Source: Siphonodentalium dalli
Lineage: Eukaryota; Mollusca; Scaphopoda; Gadilida; Siphonodentaliidae
DNA: 64,000 bases
Assembly (NCBI GenBank): GCA_032622095.1
Contig: CP136069.1
Span: 182,331,122-182,395,121 of the forward strand
Direction of reading: 5' to 3'
Positions 1-11,232 of this stretch are shown in pieces. The notes beneath the pieces are model-generated. The model did no database searches. It saw only the letters and a list, made by a program, of their open reading frames with translations, and was not told the origin of the DNA. Positions within the stretch are counted from its first letter, which is position 1. The number at the start of each line of letters is the position of its first letter. The translations under genes were made by a program, and so were the position numbers.

Positions 1-1910
1 CGGATGAAGGGCGTAACATATGCTCGTGTACCAGCGGATGAAGATCGTAACAGATGCTCGTGTACCAGCGGATGGAGGGCGTAACAGATGCGCGTGTACC
101 AGCGGATGAAGGGCGTAACATATGCTCGTGTACCAGCGGATGGAGGGCGTAACAGATGCTCGTGTACCAGCGGATGAAGGGCGTAACATATGCTCGTGTA
201 CTAGCGGATGGAGGGCGTAACATATGCTCGTGTACCAGCGGATGGAGGGCGTAACATATGCTCGTGTACCAGCGGATGAAGGTCGTAACAGATGCTCGCG
301 TACCAGCGGATGGAGGGCGTAACAGATGCTCGCGTATCAGCGGATGGAGGGCGTAACAGATGCTCGTGTACCAGCGGATGAAGGACGTAACAGATGCTCG
401 TGTACCAGCGGATGGAGGACGTAACATATGCTCGTGTACCATCGGATAGAGGGCGTAACAGATGCTCGTGTACCAGCGGATGAAGTGCGTAACATATGCT
501 CGTGTACCAGCGGATGAAGAGCGTAACAGATGCTCGTGTACCAGCGGATGGAGGGCGTAACAGATGCTCGTGTACCAGCGGATGAAGGGCGTAACAGATG
601 CTCGTGTACCAGCGGATGGAGGTCGTAACAGATGCTCGTGTACCAGCGGATGGAGGGCGTAACAGATGCTCGTGTACCAGCGGGTGGAGGGCGTAACAGA
701 TGCCCGTGTACCAGCGGATGGAGGGCGTAACAGATGCTCGTGTACCAGCGGATGGAGGGCGTAACAGATGCTCGTGTACCAGCGGATGGAGGGCGTAACA
801 GATGCTCGTGTACCAGCGGATGGAGGGCGTAACAGATGCTCGTGTACCAGCGGATGGAGGGCGTAACAGATGCTCGTGTACCTGCGGATGAAGGGCGTAA
901 CAGATGCTCGTGTACCAGCGGATGCAGTGCGTAACATATGGTCGTGTACCAGCTGATGGAGGGCGTAACATATGCTCGTGTACCACGGATGCAGTGCGTA
1001 ACATATGGTCGTGTACCAGTGGATGGAGGGCGTGACAGATGCTCGTGTACCAGCGGATGGAGGGCGTAACAGATGCTCGTGTACCAGCGGATGGAGGGCG
1101 TAACAGATGCTCGTGTACCAGCGGATGAAGGGCGTAAAATATGCTCGTGTACCAATGAATGGAGGGCGTAACAGATGCCCGTGTACCAGCGGATGAAGGG
1201 CGTAACATATAATCGTGTACCAGCGGATGGAGGGCGTAACAGATGCCCGTGTAGTCGTGTACCAGCGGATGGAGGGCGTAACAGATGCTCGTGTACCAGC
1301 GGATGGAGGGCGTAACAGATGCGCTGTACCAATGGATGAAGGGCGTAACAGATGCTCGTGTACCAATGGATGGAGGGCGTAACATATGCCCGTGTACCAG
1401 CGGATGAAGGGCGTAACATATAATCGTGTACCAGCGGATGAAGGGCGTAACAGATGCCCGTGTACCAGCGGATGGAGGGCGTAACATATGCTCGTGTACC
1501 AGCGGATGGAGGGCGTAACAGATGCTCGTGTACCAATGGATGAAGGGCGTAACAGATGCTCGTGTACCAGCGGATGAAGGGCGTAACAGATGCTCGTGTA
1601 CCAGCAGATGGAGTGCGTAACATATGCTCGTGTACCAGCGGATGAAGGGCCTAACAGATGCTCGTGTACCAGCGGATGAAGGGCCTAACAGATGCTCGTG
1701 TACCAGCGGATGAAGGGCGTAACATATACTCGTGTACCAGCGGATGAAGATCGTAACAGATGCTCGTGTACCAGCGGATGGAGGGCGTAACATATGCTCG
1801 TGTACCAGCGGATGAAGGGCGTAACATATACTCGTGTACCAGCGGATGAAGGGCGTAACAGATGCCCGTGTACCAGCGGATGAAGGGCGTAACAGATGCT
1901 CGTGTACCAG
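1..1910. repeat. 34-bp minisatellite, about 56 copies, cut by window start
   Basis: Near-perfect head-to-tail copies of a 34-bp unit (core ggcgtaacagatgctcgtgt) run from base 1 to a sharp end at 1910. Variation is mostly at a few fixed sites: gaag/gagg, cagatg/catatg and ctcg/cccg. A few units carry small indels, for example near 980 and 1250-1320. The minus-strand consensus has no stop codon and 34 is not a multiple of 3, so every minus frame encodes the same 34-residue repeat in a different phase. This produces overlapping open frames at 201-1961 and 337-1623. I read these as repeat artefacts, not genes. The array continues to the left of the window. Confidence 0.97.
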
Positions 1911-3642
1911 TGCGAACAGACACACGAGTAAGTCAGGATTCTTCCGGTGTCCACGATTCACATTTTCACCAACTAGATACGGTCATTACTATATTTTGTT
2001 CATAATGTGACCGGAAAGTCAGAATCACCCAAAGGGGGCTCGCGCCTGCACCAAGCAGACTATATATATTAATCTAAATTCCAAATTCTAAATTATAAAT
2101 TGGCAACTTACTAATCATTGAGGACAACAATTTCATCTCTTCTAAAGCAGCTGTGACAAGTATTTTGCTAACCGATTCAATGAAAATCTAGATTAATTTT
2201 TCATTAGTATATCAAATTTCTGTATGGTTGGCCAGTGACAATAGTATGTTTTCAGATATCGACAGTCGCTGATTGGTAGCATGTATCTGCTAATCATTGT
2301 GTGTTCGACAGCAGCTGCTGTGGACAGATTTATTGTGAATGGATGTAATTTAGCGAGTAAGGGTACGTTCATACACTACCAAATTTACCAGTCATTCTTT
2401 TCGGGATAGAAAGCTACAATGTGCCAGAAACCGAATGCAAAAAATGCTTATAAAATGCATGTGTACCACAGCTAACTACATGAGAAGCATAAAATATGCT
2501 GTTCCTCTCGTGGTGATGCTATGGAAATTGTCCTGAAAATAACATGCATTATCTGGCAATATTCAATCATATAGGCATTTTAATGCAATGTGTTAGTAAG
2601 CATAGTTGCATGTGGAACTACCGAAATTTTACTTCTCATGTCGTTAGCTTTGGTAAATATGCATTTATATGCATGCTGCCGTTCATATTTTGGCATCATA
2701 GGATTTTCTATCAGAAAGTGCCATCAAACAGGCAGAATAATCTTTACATTGTATGAACATACCATTAGAGTAGGGCAACCACAGCTCGGTTTAATAATTA
2801 ATACTAACCCCGAGAAATAATATTTGTATTGCGGCGAACGAAAACTGCGTGGTCATTGTAAGACCGAATATAAAGTATATATTGTTTGTGTTCAAATTGT
2901 TTTACGATAAGTTGAATCTTAGAAAGTTTTCAAGATTCATCCGACACAATCGATACACCATATCATTCATTGTCATTCCTGTCAGATTAATTACTTTTTC
3001 ATATATGGAGTTTATGTGGGTATCCTACCCATAAGTCATGTCATGTACTGCAAGAACACTTCGTGTCGCCGTGTTTGGGAGTCAATTCTATGGCATTCAA
3101 TTAATAATGTAATATCATGTCAGTTCGAGTACCAAACCCAAACGGGCTGCACAATCTTCTGTTTGCATTGTTTTAGACATTGGACAGGATAATAAATCGT
3201 CAATCTTATCATCAGGGAATCAGTCAAGGTCACTTATTTCAGCTCGCGTCATACATCCACTCATCCACGAGAACATGCCGGGGCTATAAATGCCCATCGG
3301 ACTATAGCGGCGCTATCAAAATATCAGTTTTGCCTGTCTGTCCCTGTGTCATTTTCTGATGATTTGATGGATATATCTTTGAGGAATAAATATATCTGGT
3401 AGACCAGGTACATCAGCTTCCCGAGTGCTTCCATGGTTTGCTTTGGTTTTAATTAGGGGGTGTCGTTGCTTCATCCGCTAGGCCATAGTATAAGATTTAC
3501 TGGTCAATATAAATGCAGATACATGTATACAGACTATAGGATAAAGTAAACTTGAAACTTTTGTTTCCACTTACGGAAGGAGGTAATACCACACATATCG
3601 CTATTTGTTTACTATGAAAGCACCCCATACACGTAGAAACCA
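1911..3642. other. no gene recognised; AT-rich unique-looking DNA
   Basis: The stretch holds only short overlapping open frames (2544-2820, 2849-3034) without recognisable domains, convincing splice sites or family motifs. I see no strong tandem repeat, hairpin or tRNA-like structure. Confidence 0.6.
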
Positions 3643-3904
3643 TTAACAATTCCATGATTGGAGCTACCGGGAATTTTGCCAAAACCCTGTGCCAATGCAT
3701 TCTCTTAGATATGCGATCGCACATAGGGCGCCTCACATATATAAGAGAACAACTTGGCCTAACAATATTTACCTCGACCTTGTAAGCCAGTGTATTTTCT
3801 CTTAAAATGCGAGGGTCGAATTGGGAACTCGCATATATAAGATAATGCACTGGTTCAGGATATTTAATGCTGCATCAGCGCAGCTCACGCCGTGGACGGG
3901 ATAA
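3643..3904. mobile_element. degenerate TTAA-type MITE with palindromic modules
   Basis: The left end is TTAAC at 3643 and the right end, near 3904, is decayed (gggataa). Inside are diverged copies of the hairpin module aatgcattctcttatatatg and its reverse complement, and the linker 'taatatttacctcgaccttgtaagcc', which also occurs in the copies at 14206-14455 and 63651-63900. Open frames crossing this region are shadows of the palindromes. The ends are poorly preserved, so the family is assigned from the internal modules. Confidence 0.65.
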
Positions 3905-4048
3905 AGCAGCTGACAAACTTGCCCAGCTGCACGAACCAGGCTATTTCCCCTTTTCGTGGATAACACATCCACACTTATTGAGATTAGAACCAGCTTCGCC
4001 ATCGATGGGCGGTTTATGGCTAACTAACGATCTCCACGAATGTCCATG

Positions 4049-4106
4049 CAGATACACCAATCAGATACACCAATCAGATACACCAATCAGATACACCAAT
4101 CAGATA
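4049..4106. repeat. 13-bp tandem repeat
   Basis: Four exact copies of cagatacaccaat plus a partial fifth lie head to tail with period 13. Confidence 0.95.
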
Positions 4107-4192
4107 TCCAGGTGCTTAATTAAAATAAGATCACTATTTCAAGAACTGTGGTATATGGAGGGGTGAGTTGGTACGTGTATTCTTTAGCTGCT

Positions 4193-4445
4193 TTAACCCT
4201 TTACCCAACAGAAGGGCCCTGTGCCAATGCATTCTCTTATATGTGTTAAAAAAAGATTTTTTTTAGGCCAATGCATTCTCTTATATATGCGAGGCGACCT
4301 ATGGTCGACTCGCATATATAAGAGAATGCATTGGCACAGGGTATAACTGTAACTATCACAATGTGGTCAAGGAGCCGGTTCCAATGATATCCATATTTGT
4401 ATGGTTCTATTGAGACAGACCGAAGATATTTTAGGCTGTTGAACA
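4193..4445. mobile_element. piggyBac-like MITE, right end lost
   Basis: It starts TTAACCCTTTACCCAACAGA like the complete copy at 27361. It then carries a damaged left hairpin module, an intact second hairpin (about 4266-4334), and the same right-hand internal sequence (aatgtggtcaaggagccggt onward). Homology stops near 4445 where a different palindromic element begins, so the right inverted repeat is missing. Confidence 0.8.
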
Positions 4446-4453
4446 GCTGTGTA

Positions 4454-4736
4454 TAAATTCTACACAATATATGTGTTGCATTTTATCTTAAACAAAATTG
4501 TTTAGAAATGACACATTCCATATATGTGTCGGTGGAACTTTCTCGACATTGAATATGAGTGAATATGTCAGTATATTATAGTTAGTAGATGATATATGTG
4601 TCTCCAATAGAACACATTGCATCTAATAACTATGATACACTCTCATATTCACTCATATTCAACTTTGAGGAACTTCCAGCGACACAGATATGTCATGTGT
4701 CATTTCTACACAAATGTAACACATAGTGTGTATAAT
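4454..4736. mobile_element. long palindromic (foldback) element
   Basis: The two halves are imperfect reverse complements. The left arm runs from gtgtataaattctacaca to gaatatgagtgaatatg, and the right arm from catattcactcatattcaa to the end. The centre contains a further inverted repeat (tagatg ... catcta). A segment near 4468-4512 also matches 52649-52695 in the element at 52623-53702, so the two are related. No coding capacity. Confidence 0.75.
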
Positions 4737-4740
4737 TTGT

Positions 4741-5530
4741 AAACATTTTTTCCATGATAATACGCCACGCATCTTACCGATCGAGCCACGGGGTCGCGAC
4801 TCTCAGCTGACGGCGTTATCGTTATGTGGCAGTAATTGTTATGGATCTGGGGACTCCAATATTTGCCACACAATTGGATAAATTGGTTGAATCACATGGC
4901 AATCGTTTTACCCAGAATATTGTGATTTATTTTTTGGCCAAAACCTCCACCCAACAGTGCACGTTGGCACACCGACGACCTTGTACCTTTCGCACTTGCA
5001 AACCACGTGGTGGTTGAATAGCAGAGGCATCTCAGTTGTGATTGAAACGTTGACATTGTCTGTTAGTTATTGATCACCGATTCGCTGATTTTGGTGTCAC
5101 AACGAATATAAATCGGGAACAATCGATATTCATAACATGAGAATGTAATTGTAAGTGCGATGTTGTGTATGTATTGGAACACGATGCCACTCTTTGTGTT
5201 GAGTGTGGTGCTTGGTACTCGGCATTGACACAACCAACATGCCCCATGTAAATACGCGAAAGCATTTTCCTTTCAATAAGTTAGAACACCTTGGCATTTG
5301 TTCGGCTTTGTTTTCAGTGAAAGTGGTCGCTAACGTGTTTCTAAAGGCCATTGTACGTTGAATCGGCAAGTCATTCTAAAGGTATTATTTGCAGATATGA
5401 ATCCCTTTGCGTTAGTATCTCCTATGGTATATATATAGCGCGAATTCTTTCAAACTATTTGTATGTCATACTGGAACTACTATATAGTACATAAACCCAC
5501 GCGGTATATGGGTATCGAGTATGTGATCGC
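4741..5530. other. no gene recognised
   Basis: Short open frames only, with no family motif. I see no repeats or structured RNA signature here. Confidence 0.55.
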
Positions 5531-5534
5531 CATG

Positions 5535-5544
5535 GAGAGAGAGA

Positions 5545-5581
<37 letters not shown>
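5535..5581. repeat. (GA)n microsatellite
   Basis: An almost pure ga dinucleotide run with one ggg interruption. Confidence 0.97.
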
Positions 5582-5583
<2 letters not shown>

Positions 5584-5654
5584 TATTGACAAAGAGCAAC
5601 TCCAACAAAATATGCACAACTAGTAGTGAAGATAATAAAGTTCATACAGATTAA

Positions 5655-5870
5655 AAGAGAAAAAAATAAATAAATCTATGCTAACCCATCTGGGATAACT
5701 ATCCACCAGATGGGCTGACTGCTCCTTGCCTGGAGAGGGCATATTCATGAATTGATGAATTGGCTGTCTTAAGTGGATAAGTGGTCCTGCTATGTTACTA
5801 CGATGTTGGTGGGTCATGCTGCTTTGTTATGGTGTTGATGGGACATGGTGATGCTGTTAATAACAAGTAA
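5655..5870. repeat. interspersed repeat, related to about 52220-52325
   Basis: The string of motifs aagtggt, catgctat, gatgttggtg, ttgttatg and gatgctgtt occurs in the same order and spacing near 52225-52325. This indicates two old copies of one dispersed repeat. Ends were not determined. Confidence 0.45.
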
Positions 5871-5903
5871 CGTTATTTTGAATCAAATACCGTTTTTTGC
5901 ATG

Positions 5904-6141
5904 TTAAAGGGATACACTAAATCCGGCCATTTATGGGACCATCTCCTTTTTATACTCAAGCAACAAATGAATGAGTCATTTTCACTATAATTACCATGTT
6001 GTTTGCATTGTTGATAGAGCACATGAGTGTATTTGGCATTATTCCATGGCTCAAAATCATCCATTTGTTGCATAGATTATGCTGAGTATAAAAGAAAATT
6101 GTCACATAAATGGCCGCATTTTGTGTACAGTACCCCTCTAA
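5904..6141. mobile_element. TTAA-type MITE (AGGG-ended)
   Basis: The left end is TTAAAGGGATACACTAAATC. The right end, read backwards, is TTAGAGGGGTACTGTACAC, followed on both sides by a shared ggccatttatg block. The right TTAA has become CTAA. The outer motif AGGGGTACTGTAC is shared with the element at 58819-59402. No coding capacity; the open frames inside are shadows. Confidence 0.75.
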
Positions 6142-7216
6142 GCCGAGCGTTGACAGAGGAAAAGCCAATGTCTGAATGAAACGATCAAGAGGAGATGGAT
6201 TACTATAAGCAGACAATGCTTTATCCCAGATCCTCTTATTCCCTATTTTCTCCTATATTCTTTTTTTGTTGTTAGAAATTTATATATTAATTTGCCAAAT
6301 GCTTCGGTAGAAATATATATTGTTTAAATCAAAGAATCAAGAACAAATATATTATAAAATAGTTGAGTTGAGTTTTAATTCGTTTCATAAGTGAGTTAAA
6401 AAAAATTCAGAACAATGGTACCGACTTTTCTCTTACATACACTGTTACATACACACTCTTTTTCTCTATTCCTCTACCTTTCTCTGTCTCGTATTCTTCA
6501 TGAATATACCCCATCTCCTTATTACCTTCCTGACATTATCCGTCAAAACATTTCCCTCAATAAATAGGACTCCTTCTGTACTTTTATTTATCTGTTGTCT
6601 GCTTATATTACCTGGGCAACAGTACTAGACCATTCCAATGTACACTTTTTAACTGAGTGGGAGAATCTATTCAGCATAGGAAGGGTAAAAGCAACACATA
6701 ATGTTCGGACGATTTTTGTAACTAACATTGTGCTATTCAAATTAGTATCGCGAAGAAAAGTTCAAATGATAACAATTGACACAGATCCGGACTTTTTAGT
6801 AACACGACGATGATAAAAACAAATTAAAAGTATGCTGGTGAAAAAGACACAATTGGCTGTCTCCAATCAATAACTTTTCCAAAGACGACCTAGTGACATT
6901 ACAGTGTAAATCAACGACTTACTGTATCAATACACTCAAATAATTAGTCCACACACGATGCCTGAAGTTATTTAATATGTGTGTCTATCTTCCCTGAACT
7001 CTCTGTAGAGATCCATGAGTACAAAGTACCACGACATGTAGACAGAGAGACCAGGCAACACAAGTTTTTTATACTAACTGAGACAAAATATATGTGACCA
7101 TTTTTTAGAACATTACAACGTTTATGGTTGAAAAAAATATTTTTAGAAACTTTCATAGCAACATTTTTAACGTCAAATGTTTATACAATAGATAGTCTAG
7201 CCCAAAGGGACTTCAT
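6142..7216. other. no gene; includes a dispersed repeat at about 6555-6685
   Basis: The segment near 6555-6685 (actccttctgta ... ctgcttatatt ... ccattccaatgta ... aggaaggg) matches 63400-63525 at moderate identity and is an old dispersed repeat. The rest is AT-rich with no recognised feature. Confidence 0.5.
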
Positions 7217-7220
7217 GGAT

Positions 7221-7275
7221 CCAACAAATAACAACGTAACACTCTTATTGGTAGTGTTACGTTGTTATTTGTTGG
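7221..7275. other. perfect 23-bp hairpin
   Basis: Bases 7221-7243 and 7253-7275 are exact reverse complements separated by a 9-base loop (cttattggt). Pairing continues outward with one mismatch. The shape suits a pre-miRNA-like or foldback-transposon stem. No second copy was seen in the window. Confidence 0.85.
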
Positions 7276-7555
7276 GTCAAATGTTTATCTCGTGTTTATT
7301 TGGGAACAACAATGAAGTCGTGCCTTCTAATTGTAACCACGCGTGAGCTCGGGGTAGAATATTCCAAACGCCCCACTGCGAGGGGTAAGAATCCCCTAAT
7401 TTGGCACCATGTATGCCATGGAATGCATCCCGTGAGGTGTTGTGTAGGAGTCATTGTGGTACTAGATACACGCGGTATCACACGAGGCATCGACCAGCTG
7501 ATATGGCTTAGCTCATGGTCATATTTGGTCCTACAGCTCTTCAAGACGGATGTTT

Positions 7556-8525
7556 GAGTTAACCCGGCTCAATCAATCGGATAGTCATGCCTCTCCACAG
7601 TATTTCAGAGTACATTTTTGCCATCTGTTTTATTTTGTTTCTGGTGTCTAGTTCAGACTAGTTGTGTGTTCTGTTTTTCATGTATGTTGTTTTTTTCGCG
7701 TCACCTCTCAGGATGCTGCTATATGCGGTGGCTAAACGGGTCACCGCTTCAGCTACGTGGCAGTCTTTGGCCTGACCATAATTTGAATGGTAGTCCGAGG
7801 CGGCTGCTGGGGTAGTTGGCGATTATCTGCTTTTCATATGGCTACTCAAAACAAACAAAAACGTAAGATTGACCACCCGCCAAGTTCCGCTGACAATGAG
7901 GTCTATCCTCAGTTCTTGGTACTTAGTTTTGATCCGAATGTCAAGAGACATTCTGCATTTGTGACTGATAAAATGCTCCAAAGCATAGCCGGACAATTCA
8001 AATCTGTCAAACAGATCAGGACTCCTTCTGATCGAATGTTCAAGAAAAATTCAAGCTGATGCTCTTATGCAATTAACATCTAGTGCACATGTAAACACCA
8101 GTGTTGGTTACTCCTCACAAGATTGGCTGAGTTAGCACCACATGGAGTTACAAATGTCCGTATATTTACAAAGAAAGTTCTTTTGAATAGTTATCGTCTG
8201 ACCTTCAATCGGTGCGAACATTCACCGACATTGAATGTTGGGTATATGGAGGTTAAATTTAAGCACATATGTTCCAATCCCATTGCGATGTTTTATATGT
8301 CAGGGGGTGTGGCTATGATATAGAACATTGTAAAAGTAAAGAAACCATATGTGCACGATGTTCTATTTCTGGTCATGATCATAAGGATTATACGAATCTT
8401 AAAATTTTTTCAAACTGTCAATGCTGCAATGGATCGTTCATGACGTAAGGCTGAGAAGCATCTGTCATATGTAGATGCTAAGAAAATAGTTTGTCCTCGA
8501 CGTTAAACCCTCAATCAATCAATCT
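7556..8525 (+). mobile_element. decayed LINE-derived element with ORF1 relic
   Basis: About 280 bp of leader precedes the ORF1 relic at 7838. The sequence ends with gacgttaaaccctcaatcaatc, a short tandem tail typical of LINE and SINE 3' ends. No reverse-transcriptase region is present between the ORF1 relic and the tail, so this is either an internally deleted element or an ORF1-only derivative. The left limit is approximate. Confidence 0.6.
7838..8450 (+). pseudogene. gag-like ORF1 relic of a non-LTR retrotransposon
   Basis: Reading starts at the ATG at 7838 (MATQNKQKRK, a basic N-terminus). The first segment runs to a stop at 8057-8059. In a shifted frame the product continues through an 'ELAPHGVTNVRIF' block (8123 onward), a motif I associate with the ORF1 of jockey-like invertebrate LINEs. 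A third frame (about 8300-8445) gives Cys/His-rich sequence around HCKSKETICARCSISGHDHK, which looks like the paired zinc knuckles of such proteins. At least two frameshifts and an internal gap make it non-functional. In an intact element the product would be a nucleic-acid-binding coat or chaperone protein. Assignment is by motif order only; clade not determined. Confidence 0.6.
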
Positions 8526-9085
8526 TCTAATTGTAATATATACTTGTTGTTGTTGTTGCTGTTACTGGAAGTTTATTGTCAGAAAGAGATAAGAGCATCT
8601 TTATATGATCCAGACATGTGTAGGTAATTTTTCTTATCCAGCTGAAAATGGTTGTGGCTTCCTTCAGAATCTAAAGAGGGAATTTCTCGAGCATGTCAGA
8701 CGAGAATGGACGGATGTTTTTTTGTTGCTTTTTAAAATTTAATCAAATAATTTAATGTTGATATCTTTGAATTTAGAAGTTTTTTCTCGGTGGATTTTAT
8801 TCCATGTGACTTCCTCGTACTATATCCAAGAGTTATTATATAGCTATATACACGTGTAATCGCACAAATTCACGATTAAGTAGATTTTCATATATAATAC
8901 ACGAAACCGGGCAAAATGGAACGTGCTACAACATTATGTCTAATTGGAGGCTGAATGTTTTTTAACCAATACTTAATATATATATGACAATATAAACTTT
9001 ATAGCATAAGCAGTTGGTGTAAAAAAAATTATGCCATGCTAACACGGGCTCAGATAGACGCAAAGGTCTGCATGGCTCCGACAAT
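8526..9085. other. no gene recognised; short (TTG)n run near 8547
   Basis: AT-rich DNA with a short ttg repeat. I see no coding or repeat structure beyond this. Confidence 0.5.
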
Positions 9086-9096
9086 AGGTCAGTGCT

Positions 9097-9599
9097 AGAT
9101 CATGCCATGAATATTTACTCTGGCTAATGCCCATAGAGATCACATTACACCAGTACAAAACCTGGGAAACATTTTGAAAGTTTGACAGGGAACCTTATAA
9201 AGTCGGTAAAAGAACGCGGAGAGTATATTTCTTAGTTATTATCTGTTCCTTAATAATGTACTTCATTGTAGTGAAGGTCCCAGCTCGAAAAATAACGATT
9301 TAAGTGACTTTTTGAGCGATTGTGCTTTGAGTTGCTAACAGTTACGGAATTTCTCCTGTGCAATTATTTCAGTTTATAGAGATACCGTCTCACACAAGTC
9401 ACAGAAAGGCATGCAATTTCTTCATCGACAGTGAAGTACATTATTAAGGAACAGATAATAACTAAGACAAATATTCCCCGTGTTATTTTTCGACATTATA
9501 AAGTTCATTGTCAAAACTTAAAAAAGTTCCCAGGTTTTGTACTGGTGGAATATGACCTCTACGGGCGTTAGCCACGAGTAGAGATTCATGGCATGATCT
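9097..9599. mobile_element. Mutator-like MITE with 11-bp target duplication
   Basis: Terminal inverted repeats AGATCATGCCATGAAT / ATTCATGGCATGATCT bound the element. It is flanked by the exact direct repeat aggtcagtgct at 9086-9096 and 9600-9610. Subterminal inverted blocks follow (accagtacaaaacctggga / its complement at 9530-9544), as does an internal inverted pair, gtacttcattgtagtg / cagtgaagtacattattaag. A target duplication of 9-11 bp is characteristic of Mutator-like transposons; that superfamily call is inference. It is non-coding. A truncated relative lies at 40456-40829. Confidence 0.85.
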
Positions 9600-9610
9600 A
9601 GGTCAGTGCT

Positions 9611-10916
9611 TAATATAATAACGGTCAGTCCTTTATCACAAATGACCACATACTTATCACAAAATAAATAGAGCCAGACGACCGTAAGTTAGCTAAGTAT
9701 CGGGACAATGATTAATTCTTTCTAATATTGTAGGGACAAGAACTTGACTCAACACAATTCCTGTATAACGGTCGATCGTTGTTGTTTGATGTTAATCGGA
9801 ATAAGATTTATTATATAAGGTCGGTAAATATTAGATGAGGTGCAATATGGTGGGCGAGAAAAATAACGCGCTACACCGGAAGTCTATATTAAATAGTAAA
9901 CTATGTGTTGGTGACGTCATTTAGAGGGTATTAAGATTAAGCCATGGCGTGCAATATTATGGATTATAAATCGACATCAACGTCAAGATAAATGCCGAAA
10001 AAGACTCACACATAAACGGTATAAACGCAAGACGGTCTGAGGCGGTGTCAGACGGCATTGGGCATGCCATGCCTCCATATAAATTGAAATCAACCAAGAT
10101 GTAAAATATTTTCAGGTCGGTTTGATATACAAGATATTTCTTGTGTGTTTTTCGGTGATAGTTAGGAGATTTAGTTTGAACACTTGTAACTTCTCCCGCC
10201 AAACACCAACAGACTATATTCCATACCATGTTATTGGAGATCGTTCCAAATTATATATTTCAACTGTAATCTATTGATACACTCTGCATTACGCCGATTC
10301 TGAATTGTTATGCACACGTAGCGGTTCCACTTAATGCTGGCTATAGTATGGTACATTTGTGTCTCACTGACAACTAACGAAAGACAAAGATGTTACTCTT
10401 GATATCGATATGTAAAACATTAACAATATTGGATAAACAATTTATTATTAACCTAAAACATATTTTGTTTGCAAAAAATAAAAGGAATTGCGACACAAGT
10501 GTTTGCGTCTTACAGAGGGGCCTGGTGAAAAATCCAGAGCCCAGAAAACCCCATTTTTTCCAATGCGTGCAAATGTTTTCCTAATGGGTGTTTTCCAAAT
10601 TATTTACAAACGCTCATACTGTTCTATGCCAGATAATGTATTGACACATGGTTTTCGCAAAACAAATTCAGGAAGCTCCAGTCATGGAAGGGTTAAATAA
10701 AATGTGTTAGTGAATAATCAAACTAAATTTAGTGTTCAAGATGGCAGGAACGAAGAATTAAATGTGGTTCGTTAGTAGATAAGAGTTAAAACCATTGGCC
10801 ACTTATTGTGAGTAACATTGTTTACGATTTCTACGAGTTTTGTATCTGGCAGAGTCATCATATTCATGTTAATATCCATGTATACAGTTTGGAATATATA
10901 AATTATCGTGGCTCAC
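9611..10916. other. no gene recognised; possible intron of the 10917-11071 exon
   Basis: AT-rich, with short unsupported open frames on both strands (for example 9957-10229 minus). If the exon at 10917-11071 is real, this would be its downstream intron on the minus strand. I could not identify a following exon with confidence. Confidence 0.45.
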
Positions 10917-11071
10917 CTGTCTTCAATTTGGCGAACAAATTCGACTTCTTTCTAAACCATGGAACGAGCGACTGGATTTCGAAGTCCTGGCGTAAGTCAG
11001 GTGGCTTCGATATCACGGCCACTGTCTTCTCGTACGTCGTCATCTCTGATCAACTAACATCCTCTCTGTTT
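10917..11071 (-). CDS. candidate coding exon, possibly a cyclic-nucleotide-binding-type protein
   Basis: On the minus strand a pyrimidine-rich acceptor (tttgctttatttcctccag) ends at 11072 and a donor (acag|gtgagc) follows 10917, enclosing 155 bp. An ATG at about 11013 opens a frame to the donor, about 43 residues, with in-frame stops upstream of the ATG. This would therefore be a first coding exon with 5' UTR. The product begins MTTYEKTVAV and ends in a Trp/Lys-rich block, LVPWFRKKSNLFAKLKT. That block reminds me of the region before the nucleotide pocket in invertebrate cyclic-nucleotide-binding-domain proteins; this is a weak recollection, not a demonstrated match. GC content and codon use are higher than in the AT-rich flanks, which favours a real exon. 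Continuation exons were not identified. Plus-strand open frames here are shadows. Confidence 0.4.
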
Positions 11072-11232
11072 CTGGAGGAAATAAAGCAAATCAATTTCAG
11101 TTTATCGAAGACAGAACAAGTGTTTTAAATCCGCCAATCTTCCTGGCAACACTTCCAGCAATAAAATTTATATGGAACTCGATTCCACTGTTTGATTGCA
11201 TTATTATTCTCCAACAAATCCTCGTGCAAATA

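Noticed and set aside
1-1910. CRISPR-like array
   Set aside because: Units are contiguous with no unique spacers and the DNA is clearly eukaryotic. The same applies to 11233-11514, 16383-16845 and 54082-58060.
201-1961. 586-residue minus-strand open frame
   Set aside because: It is a reading of the 34-bp minisatellite. The same peptide appears in all minus frames, and there is no leader, splice context or non-repeat domain.
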